Assembly (NCBI RefSeq): GCF_034651555.1
Contig: NZ_JAYEEQ010000001.1
Span: forward strand, 372,001 to 436,000
Origin: Aurantibrevibacter litoralis
GTDB taxonomy: Bacteria > Bacteroidota > Bacteroidia > Flavobacteriales > Flavobacteriaceae
Length of the DNA stretch: 64,000 bases
Reading direction: 5' to 3'
Part shown: in pieces, positions 43,774-53,443 of the stretch
How positions within the stretch are numbered: position 1 is the first letter of the stretch
Layout: every line of letters begins with the position of its first letter
Notes under the pieces: model-generated
What the model was told of the DNA's origin: nothing
Database searches by the model: none
The model's input: the letters and a program-made list of their open reading frames with translations, nothing else
Position numbers and translations under genes: made by a program

Positions 43774-44787
43774 ATGGAATTAATAAACAAGATTCAACAA
43801 TTTGCTTCGGATCCTATTTTGTCCAAACACGAACAACTGGTGCACGGGATTATTTGGGCCATAGAAGAGGGTTTGTTAGGGGTAGGCGATCAGTTGCCCT
43901 CCATAAATGTTATGGTAAAGGAGATGGGGTTTGCCAGGAAGACCATTGTAAAAGCGTACGAGGAGCTCAAGGACCGAGGCTTGGTAGAAAGCAAGAAAGT
44001 AAAGGGCTATTTTATTAGCAGTATGAATACAGAAGTAACGCTAAAAATTGCGCTTTTAATGTATGCTTCTCAGCGCTTTCAGGAAGAATTCTATAAAACT
44101 TTTAGGAACCAACTCGGAAAACCGTATCAAATTGATGTGTTTTTTCATCATAATAATTTGAGTTTGTTTCAAACCATAATGTCTAATATCCAAGGGAAAT
44201 ATGGAAAGTATGTAGTAGCGCCTATAGATGACCCCAAAATAATACCTATTCTAAAAGCAGTACCCCCGGAAAAATTACTTATGATAGACAGGTACCTTAC
44301 GATGCCTGAAACCTACTCTTATATTGCGCAAGAATTTGAACAGAGTAACTATGAAAAGCTCGTGGCACTCCTTCCCGATATCAGAAAATTTAACAAAGTG
44401 ATACTGTTTTTCAACCCTAAATCGGAAGTGTCATCGGGGGTGGTTAGGGCATTTACAAAATTCAGTAAGACCTATGACATTAATGGTGTTATTGAAGAAA
44501 AATATACGGAAGGTTCTTTGCAACGAGGAACCCTTTATTTCTGTCCGTCGGATACCAATCTGTGGGAGATAATAAAAGATTGCAGGGATTTTGAATTGCA
44601 GGTTGGAAACGATATCGGGATTTTATCCCATGATGATCATGTGGTTAAAGAACTTGTTGGTGGTGGTATTACAACCATATCAACCAGTTTTACGGAAATG
44701 GCACATTTGGCAGCGAATCATGTTAAGGATGGAAAAGAAGTTAAAAAAATCTTGCCGATGCACCTCATTCGACGGAAATCGTTATAA
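43774..44787 (+). CDS. GntR-type regulator with LacI-like sugar-binding domain
   Basis: A regulator of about 337 residues: an N-terminal winged helix of the GntR class (VGDQLPSINVMVKEMGFARK, then YEELKDRGLVESKKVKGYFI, residues about 30-85) and a C-terminal periplasmic-binding-protein fold (GNDIGILSHDDHVVKELVGG and TISTSFTEMAHLAANHV), as in AraR-type repressors. It is divergent from the hexosamine-kinase operon and upstream of the large carbohydrate locus, so it could control either. The ATG at 43774 is chosen over an upstream TTG. Confidence 0.85.
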   Translation: MELINKIQQFASDPILSKHEQLVHGIIWAIEEGLLGVGDQLPSINVMVKEMGFARKTIVKAYEELKDRGLVESKKVKGYFISSMNTEVTLKIALLMYASQRFQEEFYKTFRNQLGKPYQIDVFFHHNNLSLFQTIMSNIQGKYGKYVVAPIDDPKIIPILKAVPPEKLLMIDRYLTMPETYSYIAQEFEQSNYEKLVALLPDIRKFNKVILFFNPKSEVSSGVVRAFTKFSKTYDINGVIEEKYTEGSLQRGTLYFCPSDTNLWEIIKDCRDFELQVGNDIGILSHDDHVVKELVGGGITTISTSFTEMAHLAANHVKDGKEVKKILPMHLIRRKSL

Positions 44788-45046
44788 ATTCCGTTTCGAA
44801 CAGGTACGGTAAGTGCCACGCTGCATTGATTGCAGAAGTATGCCTTAATTCGTGGTTTGTTTATAACATAATAACTATGCTATTCTTTGCTATTCTACTT
44901 TGGTATTTTACGTATATTTACAATACATTGATAATTCTAGTACTAAAAAGAAATTGGAAACCTACAATTGTGTGCTTTGTATTGCGAAAAACAAAAACGA
45001 TTTCATATATTCGGGAAGGTTCAGAAACAAAAGGTTTTCCATATAT

Positions 45047-46066
45047 ATGATTGGCTTTCAGGTGAAGAAAATAAGAAGATGCTTAAATGTTCTAGAGATA
45101 GGTAGGCATGGTTTATATGTATTATTTTTAATCATGTGCCTCCATGGATCGCTAGCTGCTCAGAGCGGACACTATACTCAGGAAATTTCCGGTACCGACC
45201 TCACCATAGAAATGGTCGCCATCCCCGGAGGTACTTTTATAATGGGAAGTCCGGAATTAGAAGTAGGGCGTAAAACCGATGAAGGCCCGCAGCGAAAAGT
45301 GCAGCTAGCGCCATTTTGGATGTCGCAATATGAAATTACTTGGGATTTGTATAATCTTTATGTAAACCGGAATATTGATGATGTGGCTCAAACACAAGAA
45401 GCAAAAGAGATAATTTGGGATATAGATGCCATTGCCGGAGCCACAAAGCCTTATGTGGATATGAGCTTGGGTATGGGTACAAAAGGGCTTCCTGTGGTAA
45501 ATATAACGCAGTTGGCGGCCTCTAAGTTTTGTGAATGGTTGTCTGCCAAAACAGGTCTGTTTTACCGCTTGCCTACCGAGGCAGAATGGGAGTACGCATG
45601 CCGTGCGGGAACTACTTCGGCCTATCACTTTGGTGACGATGCTTCCCTTTTAGATAATTATGCTTGGTATGCGGATAATAGTGATTTTACCTATTATAAA
45701 GGAGGTTTAAAAAAACCAAACCCTTGGGGTTTATTCGATATGCACGGGAATGTGGCCGAGTGGACATTGGATCAATATCATAGTGAAGGATATCCTTCGG
45801 ATGGTGAAATTCACAATAATCCGCTTGTACGTACCAAAAAAAGATATCCTGTAGCCGTAAGAGGCGGTTCGTGGGATGATGAAAAGGAGGCGTTGCGTAG
45901 CGCTGCAAGAACAGCGTCATCAGAGGAATGGATTTTGAGGGATCCGCAATTGCCCAAAAGTAAATGGTGGAATACAGATGCTGCCTTTGTGGGGTTTCGG
46001 ATTGTTCGGGCAAATCCGCCTGAAAATTTAGTAGAATTACAAAAGTATTGGATTCAGGAAAATTAA
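45047..46066 (+). CDS. Exported FGE/SUMF1-fold protein
   Basis: An exported protein of about 339 residues with a late signal segment (LYVLFLIMCLHGSLAAQ). The SUMF1 fold is clear: MVAIPGGTFIMGSPE, RLPTEAEWEYACRAGTTSAY, GLFDMHGNVAEWT and RGGSWDDEKEALRSAAR. The active-site cysteines that follow RGGSW in true formylglycine-generating enzymes are absent (acidic residues instead) and no sulfatase is nearby, so a different role is likely. The ATG at 45047 is used; the longer frame starts at TTG. It probably leads the forward carbohydrate operon. Confidence 0.82.
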   Translation: MIGFQVKKIRRCLNVLEIGRHGLYVLFLIMCLHGSLAAQSGHYTQEISGTDLTIEMVAIPGGTFIMGSPELEVGRKTDEGPQRKVQLAPFWMSQYEITWDLYNLYVNRNIDDVAQTQEAKEIIWDIDAIAGATKPYVDMSLGMGTKGLPVVNITQLAASKFCEWLSAKTGLFYRLPTEAEWEYACRAGTTSAYHFGDDASLLDNYAWYADNSDFTYYKGGLKKPNPWGLFDMHGNVAEWTLDQYHSEGYPSDGEIHNNPLVRTKKRYPVAVRGGSWDDEKEALRSAARTASSEEWILRDPQLPKSKWWNTDAAFVGFRIVRANPPENLVELQKYWIQEN

Positions 46067-46196
46067 AAAAAAATCAGCGTAACCACAATAGGCGCCAAGT
46101 ATAATCGAAGCTACAGCCCTTATTGAGAATTAAAATAGAATCTATAAAAAGGCAATAAAAACAAGCAACAAACCTAAGTGTAAAAATTATTTTGAA

Positions 46197-47534
46197 ATGA
46201 AAAAACGAAAAGATCTAGGCAATATTCGTACGACCAGACGACGTTTTGTTAAAAATTCCGTCATCGCTTCCGGCGCTTTAGTGCTGCCTCACTTTGCGGT
46301 TCAGGGAATGTTTCATGAAGCTAAGGATACCCAATTAAAAATTGCGCTTGTAGGCTGTGGGGGCAGAGGAACCGGTGCAGCCAGTCAGGCTCTTAAGGCC
46401 GATGAGAACGTGGTGTTGGTAGCCATGGCTGATGCCTTTGAAAACCGATTAAAGGATTGCCATGCCACGCTTTATAAGGAATTTGAAGGCACCAAAAAAC
46501 TTGCGGTGCCTGAGAAAAACAAATTTGTAGGCTTTGAAGCTGCAAAAAAGGCAATAGACCTTGCTGATGTGGTGATTTTAGCCACGCCACCCGGATTTAG
46601 ACCGGAACATTTTGAATACGCCATAGCGGCCGGGAAACACGTTTTTATGGAAAAACCGGTTGCTACCGATGTGCCGGGTGTACGTAAGGTGCTTGCCGCA
46701 GCCAAACTAGCGAAAGAAAAAAAACTAAATGTGGTAGTTGGGCTTCAGCGTCATTATCAAAACAATTACATTGAAGTAGCCAAGCGATTACATGCCGGGG
46801 AGGCGGGCACCATTGTTTCCGGACAGGTCTACTGGAATAGTGGTGGCGTTTGGGTAAATGAACGCCAACCGGGACAAAGCGAACTGGAATATCAAATGCG
46901 AAATTGGTATTATTTTAATTGGCTTTGTGGCGATCATATTTTAGAACAGCATATTCACAATATTGATGTTGCCAACTGGTTTTTGAACGAGTATCCTGTT
47001 AGTGCACAAGGAATGGGCGGTCGCCAAGTACGAACAGGGAAGGAGTACGGAGAAATATTTGACCATCATTTTGTAGAATTCACCTATCCGAGCGGTGCTG
47101 TAATTTCGAGTCAATGCAGGCACCAACCCAATACGATGTATAAAGTTGGAGAGTCCTTTCAGACCACCAAAGGGATCATTGAAATGAAGGATGCAGGTAC
47201 GGCTACCATCACAGGGTTCAACGGAGAAAAGCTTTTTACCTACCGTACCGAAAAAGGACATAATCCCTATCAAGAAGAACATTACCGATTGTTTGAATCC
47301 ATCCGAAATGGCGGTGTTATTGCCGATGCTGAAAATGGGGCTAAAAGCACCTTAACAGCGATCATGGGGCGCATGGCTACGTATTCGGGCAAGGTAATAG
47401 ATTGGGAGGCTGCCATGCAGTCTAATTTGGCTTTGGTTCCGGAAGACATAACCTGGAATTCTACGCCACCGGTAGTGCCCGATGAACAAGGTTTTTATAA
47501 AATACCTACACCGGGAGAAACAGAGGTGTTTTAA
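46197..47534 (+). CDS. Tat-exported Gfo/Idh/MocA oxidoreductase
   Basis: A 445-residue NAD(P)-dependent dehydrogenase with a twin-arginine signal (TTRRRFVKNSVIASGALVL), then the Rossmann motif LVGCGGRGTGAA and the catalytic-lysine motif FMEKPVATD. Further marks are LEQHIHNIDVANWFLNEYP and FVEFTYPSGAV. Tat export implies folding with bound cofactor before secretion. Members act on sugars, sugar acids and inositols. It is the first of two consecutive family members in the operon, 58 bases before the next. Confidence 0.88.
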   Translation: MKKRKDLGNIRTTRRRFVKNSVIASGALVLPHFAVQGMFHEAKDTQLKIALVGCGGRGTGAASQALKADENVVLVAMADAFENRLKDCHATLYKEFEGTKKLAVPEKNKFVGFEAAKKAIDLADVVILATPPGFRPEHFEYAIAAGKHVFMEKPVATDVPGVRKVLAAAKLAKEKKLNVVVGLQRHYQNNYIEVAKRLHAGEAGTIVSGQVYWNSGGVWVNERQPGQSELEYQMRNWYYFNWLCGDHILEQHIHNIDVANWFLNEYPVSAQGMGGRQVRTGKEYGEIFDHHFVEFTYPSGAVISSQCRHQPNTMYKVGESFQTTKGIIEMKDAGTATITGFNGEKLFTYRTEKGHNPYQEEHYRLFESIRNGGVIADAENGAKSTLTAIMGRMATYSGKVIDWEAAMQSNLALVPEDITWNSTPPVVPDEQGFYKIPTPGETEVF

Positions 47535-47592
47535 TTTAAGTGACACGAACTAACTATACATGTAGCAACAGAAATTATAAGGAAACCTACCT

Positions 47593-48954
47593 ATGAGCAA
47601 TACGACGAGAAGAATTTTTTTGGAGCGTACCGCCGTTTTGGGAACCGGCATTATTATGGCACCTTCATTTACTTATGGCACCTACAGTAAGAACGACAAA
47701 TTAAATGTGGGTATGATAGGAGTGGGATTAAGAGGCACCAACCACCTACAGAACTTATTGTTGCGAAAGGATGTAAATATTACTGCGGTTTGCGACATAG
47801 ATCCGGCACGTATCGCTATTGCAAAGAATTTAATAGCTGAGGCGGGAGGGAAAGCTCCCCTACTTTTTAGCAGTCATGAGACGGAGTATAAAAAACTACT
47901 GCAATTAAAAGAGGTCGATGCAGTAGTCATCTCTACCCCTTGGCTTTGGCATACACGCATGGCCGTAGATGCCATGGAAGCGGGCAAATATGCAGGATTG
48001 GAAGTTTCCGCATCCAATACCTTAGAAGAGTGTTGGGATTTGGTTAATACCCATGAAAGAACCGGTACCCATATGATGCTTTTAGAGAATGTAAATTACC
48101 GTCGCGATATTTTAGCCATACTCAATATGGTAAAACAAGATGTTTTTGGGGAATTGGTGCATTTTCGCTGCGGCTACCAACACGACCTGCGGTTTGTGAA
48201 ATTCAATGATGGGAAAGACCCGTACGGCAGAGGTGCAGAATTTGGCGATAAAGGGATATCCGAGGCCAAATGGCGTACCGCACATTCCGTAAAACGCAAT
48301 GCCGATGTGTATCCTACCCATGGCCTTGGACCTATGGCCGTAATGGCCAATGTAAATCGGGGAAACCGCTTGGTATCCCTTACCTCTCATGCTACAAAAG
48401 CTATAGGACTTCACAATTATGTCGTGGAAGTGGGCGGGAAGGACCATCCTAATGCCAAGATAAAATTTAAGCAAGGTGATGTAATTACGTCAACTATTGA
48501 CACGGCTAACGGAGAAACCATTATGATTACCCACGATTGTAATTTGCCGAGACCTTACTCCCTCGGATTTAGGGTTCAAGGAGCTAATGGACTTTGGGAA
48601 AATGATGGCGACAGAATGTATATCGAAGGACAATCTAAAAAGGCGCATCAATGGGATGCTGATGCCGAATGGTTAAAAAAATACGATCATCCCTTATGGA
48701 AAAAATATGGAGAATATGCCGAAAATGCAGGACATGGGGGCATGGACTTTTTTGTCTTAAATGCTTTTGTGGAATCTGCAAAAGCAAAAATAACACCCCC
48801 TATGGATGCGTATGATGCAGCGGCATGGAGTGCTGTTACCCCCTTGTCCGAGCTTTCTATAGCCAATAACGGAGAACCTCAGGATTTTCCCGATTTTACT
48901 CGTGGGCAATGGATTAAAAGAGTACCATATAACTGGATGAAGGAAGATTATTAA
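47593..48954 (+). CDS. Tat-exported GH109-like Gfo/Idh/MocA protein
   Basis: A 453-residue protein with a twin-arginine-like signal (NTTRRIFLERTAVLG), a Rossmann motif MIGVGLRGTNHL and, instead of EKP, the segment GLEVSASNTLEECWDLV. The pattern MMLLENVNYRRDI, then GYQHDLRFVKF and YPTHGLGPMAVMANVNRGN, strongly resembles GH109 enzymes, NAD-dependent alpha-N-acetylgalactosaminidases. It would release N-acetylhexosamine in the periplasm, matching the sugar kinase and epimerase genes nearby. Actual glycosidase activity is inferred. Confidence 0.82.
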   Translation: MSNTTRRIFLERTAVLGTGIIMAPSFTYGTYSKNDKLNVGMIGVGLRGTNHLQNLLLRKDVNITAVCDIDPARIAIAKNLIAEAGGKAPLLFSSHETEYKKLLQLKEVDAVVISTPWLWHTRMAVDAMEAGKYAGLEVSASNTLEECWDLVNTHERTGTHMMLLENVNYRRDILAILNMVKQDVFGELVHFRCGYQHDLRFVKFNDGKDPYGRGAEFGDKGISEAKWRTAHSVKRNADVYPTHGLGPMAVMANVNRGNRLVSLTSHATKAIGLHNYVVEVGGKDHPNAKIKFKQGDVITSTIDTANGETIMITHDCNLPRPYSLGFRVQGANGLWENDGDRMYIEGQSKKAHQWDADAEWLKKYDHPLWKKYGEYAENAGHGGMDFFVLNAFVESAKAKITPPMDAYDAAAWSAVTPLSELSIANNGEPQDFPDFTRGQWIKRVPYNWMKEDY

Positions 48955-48985
48955 AGAACGTATTTGGTTTAAAAAGTGATACACC

Positions 48986-49720
48986 ATGTGGCGAATTCCA
49001 TCCTTAGTAGTTTTGGTTGCCTTTATATTTTCTATAAGTATGGGATGTGATAGTGCACATAAAGCAGAAAGAACCTTGCGAGTTAAAGAAATTAAGCATC
49101 AAGGAAATCCTACTTTGGAGGAGGTAAAAGTGTTATTAGAGAAAAACACAGACCTCCATGCCATAGACCAAATCAATTGGGACTCCTTTCCGTATCAACC
49201 GGAAGTACGGTTTAGAATAGGACATCACAACGATCAAATTTGGCTTACTTTTTATGTGAATGAAGCACATGTATTGGCACAACGTACAATGACCAATAGT
49301 GCCACCCATAAGGATAGTTGTGTAGAATTTTTTGTAGACCCGTTACAAGATGGTAATTATTACAATTTTGAGTTTAATGCCATTGGGGTTACCCACTTGG
49401 CGTATGGATCATCAAGAAAGGACAGAGTTTTTGTGGCACCTAAAATTATAGAATCAGAAATAAAGACAGCATCTTCCTTGGGTACAGCACCATTTGTAGA
49501 GCGCAGTGGCAACATGTATTGGGAGATGACGATAGTAATACCCGCTTCGGCATTTACACAAACCCAGGGACTCTCTTTAAAAGGATTACATGCGAAAGCT
49601 AATTTTTATAAATGTGGTGACGAAACCTCAAAACCACATTACCTCTCATGGCATCCTGTAGGCACAGACAAGCCGGATTTTCATCAGCCTCTATTTTTTG
49701 GAGATCTCTTTTTTGAATAA
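48986..49720 (+). CDS. CBM9-like carbohydrate-binding lipoprotein
   Basis: A 244-residue lipoprotein (lipobox SMGCDS) with the CBM9-like domain pattern: INWDSFPYQPEVRFRIGHHN, LTFYVNEAHVLA, DSCVEFFVDP, YYNFEFNAIG and YWEMTIVIPASAF, ending NFYKCGDETSKPHYLSWHPV. Such small proteins bind sugars and often occur beside sugar-oxidation genes. It is 31 bases after the GH109-like gene, clearly the same operon. Confidence 0.82.
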   Translation: MWRIPSLVVLVAFIFSISMGCDSAHKAERTLRVKEIKHQGNPTLEEVKVLLEKNTDLHAIDQINWDSFPYQPEVRFRIGHHNDQIWLTFYVNEAHVLAQRTMTNSATHKDSCVEFFVDPLQDGNYYNFEFNAIGVTHLAYGSSRKDRVFVAPKIIESEIKTASSLGTAPFVERSGNMYWEMTIVIPASAFTQTQGLSLKGLHAKANFYKCGDETSKPHYLSWHPVGTDKPDFHQPLFFGDLFFE

Positions 49721-49862
49721 TGGTGCAGATTAATAGTCGTAAAATAAGGATCGATCAAACTGAGAGCAATACAAAGGGGAAAGCAATTTATGTGAAGCAA
49801 TGATTACAAAAGCTTTAAAAATTAAATAACTGTGAAGCATTTTCTATAAATTTCTAAATGCA

Positions 49863-51638
49863 ATGAAAACAAGAATGCGAACTATATTGCATCAAAATCG
49901 GCACTTCAAATTTGTGTTGTTGGGCATGTTTTCCCTCTCTTTGCTACAATGTACAACACCAATTCCAAATGACGGACTCTATTTGCCCGAAGGTTTCAAG
50001 GCTGTTGTAGTTATAGACAGTATTCCCGAAACGGCTAGGCATTTGGCTGTAAATACCAATGGCGATCTGTATGTGAATTTTAAAAATCCCGGTAAAGAGG
50101 GTTCCTTGGCGGCTTTACGAGATACCAATAACGACGGTAAGGCAGATATAGTGCAGAAATTCGGCAACTCGTCCGATAAATTAAGGAATTGGGGATATTC
50201 CACGGGTTGCCGCATTTACAAGGGGTACCTTTATTTTAGTTCGGAATTGGTGGTCTATCGGTATAAACTAAATCCTAAAACCTTAGTGCCGGAGGGCGAA
50301 ATGGAAATTGTACTCACAGACGATCATCCGCATGGATCACACGAACACATAGGCAAACCCATTGCATTCGACAATAAGGGGAATATGTATATCCCTTTTG
50401 GTGCACCTTCCAATGCCTGCCAAGATCCAAAACGAACCCCTGGTGCAGCTGGCTTAGATCCTTGTCCACAACTCGAAGAACATGGTGGTATTTGGCGTTT
50501 TGATGCAGAAAAATTGGGGCAAACGCAAAAAGACGGGTATAAGTATGCCACCGGAATTCGAAGTGTGGTAGCTATGAATTGGAACCCGGTAGATGAAGAA
50601 CTCTATATTGTACAACACGGGCGCGATGATTTGTTGCGACTTTGGCCGAACACCTATTCACCCTGGCAAAGTGCATTACTTCCTTCCGAAGAATTTATGA
50701 AAGTTACCGAAGGTTCTAATTTTGGCTGGCCTTATTGTTATTACGATCAATTAAAGGAAAAAAAAGTACTGGCTCCGGAATATGGCGGTGATGGTGAAAT
50801 TATAGGTCGCTGTGCCGATTTTGACAACCCTATTATTGGTTTTCCCGGGCATTGGGCTCCCAATGATTTGGTATTTTATGAAGGGGATCAATTTCCGGAA
50901 CGATACAAGCATGGTGCGTTTATTGCATTTCACGGATCTACCAACAGAGCACCTTATCCGCAATCGGGTTATATTGTTGGTTTTGTTCCCTTTAAAGAAG
51001 GAAAGCCCAACGGTGAGTGGGAAGTGTTTATAGATGGGTTTGCCCGGGTAGATCCTATAATTAGTGTTAAAGATGCCGTATATCGCCCTATGGGTATTGC
51101 CTTTGGGCCAGATGGCACTATGTATATATCAGACTCAGTAAAGGGTAAAATTTGGAAAATAACATTTCATGGTGATAAGGTTTCTTTTGGTGATCAAGAA
51201 CTGGCAAAAATGGAAGAGCGTAAAATGGCAACACATGTGCGTACGCCAAATATAATTGATGATGATTTAATGAAAGATCAATTAGTAGGTGGGGCTCAAA
51301 CCTATTACCGCTACTGCAGTGCCTGCCATCAATTAAATGGCAAAGGGGCTTCCGGACGGTTTCCTCCGTTAATAAACACAGACTGGGTCACGGGGGATAA
51401 GGTGCGGTTGATTAAAGTGATTTTAAATGGTATGGAAGGAAGCCTCCAAATAGGAGATGAAGTGTATAATGGCGTTATGCCACAGCATGGGTTTTTGAGT
51501 GATGAGGAGATTGCTGAGGTATTAACTTATATAAGATCAAGTTTTGGGAATGCAGCAGATGCCGTAACAACCGATTTGGTAGAAAGCGTAAGATCTGAAC
51601 AAAAAGAGAACAACCCAATACCTATACGTACCGAATAA
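49863..51638 (+). CDS. PQQ-type sugar dehydrogenase with C-terminal cytochrome c
   Basis: A 591-residue lipoprotein (SLLQCTTP). The N-terminal 430 residues form a six-bladed propeller like soluble glucose or L-sorbosone dehydrogenases (LPEGFKAVVV, ATGIRSVVAMNWNP, QHGRDDLLRLWP, EGSNFGWPYCYYD, RPMGIAFGPDGTMYISDS). The C-terminus is a cytochrome c domain with YCSACHQLNGKG and the distal methionine in GVMPQHGFLS. This arrangement oxidises an aldose periplasmically and passes electrons to the respiratory chain. In this operon the substrate may be an N-acetylhexosamine, giving the aldonic acid; that is inference. Confidence 0.86.
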   Translation: MKTRMRTILHQNRHFKFVLLGMFSLSLLQCTTPIPNDGLYLPEGFKAVVVIDSIPETARHLAVNTNGDLYVNFKNPGKEGSLAALRDTNNDGKADIVQKFGNSSDKLRNWGYSTGCRIYKGYLYFSSELVVYRYKLNPKTLVPEGEMEIVLTDDHPHGSHEHIGKPIAFDNKGNMYIPFGAPSNACQDPKRTPGAAGLDPCPQLEEHGGIWRFDAEKLGQTQKDGYKYATGIRSVVAMNWNPVDEELYIVQHGRDDLLRLWPNTYSPWQSALLPSEEFMKVTEGSNFGWPYCYYDQLKEKKVLAPEYGGDGEIIGRCADFDNPIIGFPGHWAPNDLVFYEGDQFPERYKHGAFIAFHGSTNRAPYPQSGYIVGFVPFKEGKPNGEWEVFIDGFARVDPIISVKDAVYRPMGIAFGPDGTMYISDSVKGKIWKITFHGDKVSFGDQELAKMEERKMATHVRTPNIIDDDLMKDQLVGGAQTYYRYCSACHQLNGKGASGRFPPLINTDWVTGDKVRLIKVILNGMEGSLQIGDEVYNGVMPQHGFLSDEEIAEVLTYIRSSFGNAADAVTTDLVESVRSEQKENNPIPIRTE

Positions 51639-51657
51639 ATACTAAATCAGATATAAA

Positions 51658-52908
51658 ATGAAAAAAAATCATAGACTAAACTACTGTATGGTACTCATTT
51701 TTGTTTTTTTAATGAGTAAAGGTTGGACACAAGAATTTGATATTCTCATAAAAAATGGTCATGTAATCGATGCTAAGAATGAAATTTCAAAGGTGATCGA
51801 TATTGCAATTAAAGACAATAACATAGCAAAAATAGCCGTAAACATACCTCTAAGTCAGGCTAAAAAAATTATTGATGCCAAAGGGATGTATGTTAGTCCG
51901 GGATTGATAGATATACACGGACATCATTTTTTTGGCACAGAACCCAATGCCTATCTTAGCAATAGTGATACAGCCTTGCCTCCGGATGGTTTTACATTTA
52001 GAAGTGGAGTTACCACTGCTGTAGATGTAGGTGGTGCGGGATGGCGAAATTTTGAAACGTTCAAGGTACAGACTATCGATAGATCGAAAACCAGAGTGTT
52101 GTCTTTTTTGAATATTGTAGGTGCCGGAATGAAGGGTGGTGCCGTAGAGCAGAATGTGAATGACATGGATCCCAAACTCACTGCTATTGTTGCCAGAAAA
52201 TATCCGGGAATCATTGTTGGGGTTAAATTAGCCCATTTTAGTGGTTTTGATTGGACACCTACCGAGCGTGCCGTAGAAGCAGGAAAATTAGCCAATATTC
52301 CCGTAATGATCGATTTTGGAGGCAGTCAGCCAGAACTATCGCTTAAAACGCTATTTTTGGAAAAACTGCGCCCCGGAGATATTTTTACACATGCCTATGC
52401 CCATGTTAAAGGGCGCACTCCGATAGTAAACCAAAAAGGAAAAGTGGAAGATTTTGCCTTTGAGGCTCAGAAAAGAGGTATTATTTTCGATGTGGGACAC
52501 GGAGGAGGTAGTTTCCTGTTTGCGCAGGCCATACCGGCGGTACAACAAGGATTTAAACCAAATACCATAAGCACAGACATTCATACAGGTAGCATGAATG
52601 GCGGTATGAAAGATATGCTTAATATTATGTCCAAATTCGTAAACTTAGGAATGTCTTTAGAGGAGGTTATTGCGGCAAGCACTTGGCATCCGGCACAAGT
52701 TATACAGAGAACCGACTTGGGACATTTGTCTGTAGGAGCGGTTGCCGATATAGCAATTCTAAACCTAAGGAAAGAGAATTTTGGGTTTATTGATACCCAA
52801 GGAAAGAAAATGGAGGGCGATAAAAAATTGGAGTGCGAAGTTACCCTTCGTGAAGGAAAAGTGGTCTACGATCTTAACGGACGCGCAGCCGAACCATGGA
52901 ACAAATAG
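51658..52908 (+). CDS. Exported amidohydrolase (COG3964-like deacetylase family)
   Basis: A 416-residue metal hydrolase with a signal peptide (ending GWTQ). Ligands of the amidohydrolase superfamily are visible: GLIDIHGHHFFG (His87, His89), the probable carboxylated lysine in GVKLAHFSGFD (Lys190), HAYAH, and the STDIHTGSMNGGMKD segment. Sequence style fits COG3964-type deacetylases, often mistaken for dihydroorotases and commonly adjacent to SelA-like genes, as here. Likely it removes an acyl group from an N-acyl amino acid or amino-sugar acid. Export is unusual for the family. Confidence 0.84.
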   Translation: MKKNHRLNYCMVLIFVFLMSKGWTQEFDILIKNGHVIDAKNEISKVIDIAIKDNNIAKIAVNIPLSQAKKIIDAKGMYVSPGLIDIHGHHFFGTEPNAYLSNSDTALPPDGFTFRSGVTTAVDVGGAGWRNFETFKVQTIDRSKTRVLSFLNIVGAGMKGGAVEQNVNDMDPKLTAIVARKYPGIIVGVKLAHFSGFDWTPTERAVEAGKLANIPVMIDFGGSQPELSLKTLFLEKLRPGDIFTHAYAHVKGRTPIVNQKGKVEDFAFEAQKRGIIFDVGHGGGSFLFAQAIPAVQQGFKPNTISTDIHTGSMNGGMKDMLNIMSKFVNLGMSLEEVIAASTWHPAQVIQRTDLGHLSVGAVADIAILNLRKENFGFIDTQGKKMEGDKKLECEVTLREGKVVYDLNGRAAEPWNK

Positions 52909-52955
52909 TACTAGAAGGTAAACTACCCTTTTATTAATCAATAAATATAAAAACA

Positions 52956-53426
52956 ATGGAAAACAAAACCACTCGAAGAGGATCGTTTAAAAAAATAGGA
53001 ATGGGCTTGGCTGCGCTATTGGGCATTAGTTCGGTGCGTGCTATGGAAAAAGAAGCAGTTTCAGAAAAAGAAGTAGTAGGAGACATTGTCTTAGATCAAG
53101 ATATTCCGCTTTTTTCAGGTGCCGTAAAGCATGGAAATACCCTCTATGTAGCCGGAAAAGGAGCTCATTTTGAAGGAGATATCAAAGCACATACCGATCA
53201 TGTGCTGAAAGAACTTGAAAAGGAATTGGTAAAACACGGGTCCTCTATGGAAAAAGTGCTTAAAGTGAATGTGTATCTTGCCGATTTGGCCGATTACAAG
53301 CAAATGAACGAAGTATTTCGAGGCCGATTTGGAAAAAATCCGCCGGTGCGCACTACCGTGGCCACTTATGGGGGGGTGCCAGGAAACTCTTTAGTTGAAA
53401 TGGATTGTATTGCGGCATTAGATTAA
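52956..53426 (+). CDS. Exported RidA-family protein
   Basis: A 156-residue protein with an arginine-pair signal (TTRRGSFKKIGMGLAALLG) followed by a RidA domain: LYVAGKGAHFEGDIKAHTDH, KVLKVNVYLADLADYKQMN, PVRTTVATYGG (conserved arginine) and SLVEMDCIAAL. RidA proteins hydrolyse reactive enamines and imines released by PLP enzymes, normally in the cytoplasm; here a PLP enzyme follows 17 bases later. Export suggests that the imine is formed in the periplasm. Confidence 0.88.
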   Translation: MENKTTRRGSFKKIGMGLAALLGISSVRAMEKEAVSEKEVVGDIVLDQDIPLFSGAVKHGNTLYVAGKGAHFEGDIKAHTDHVLKELEKELVKHGSSMEKVLKVNVYLADLADYKQMNEVFRGRFGKNPPVRTTVATYGGVPGNSLVEMDCIAALD

Positions 53427-53443
53427 TCTAAAAATAAAACATT

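Noticed and set aside
45047..46066. Sulfatase-activating enzyme for a sulfated-glycan locus
   Set aside because: No sulfatase is present in the window and the catalytic cysteines of FGE are not seen.
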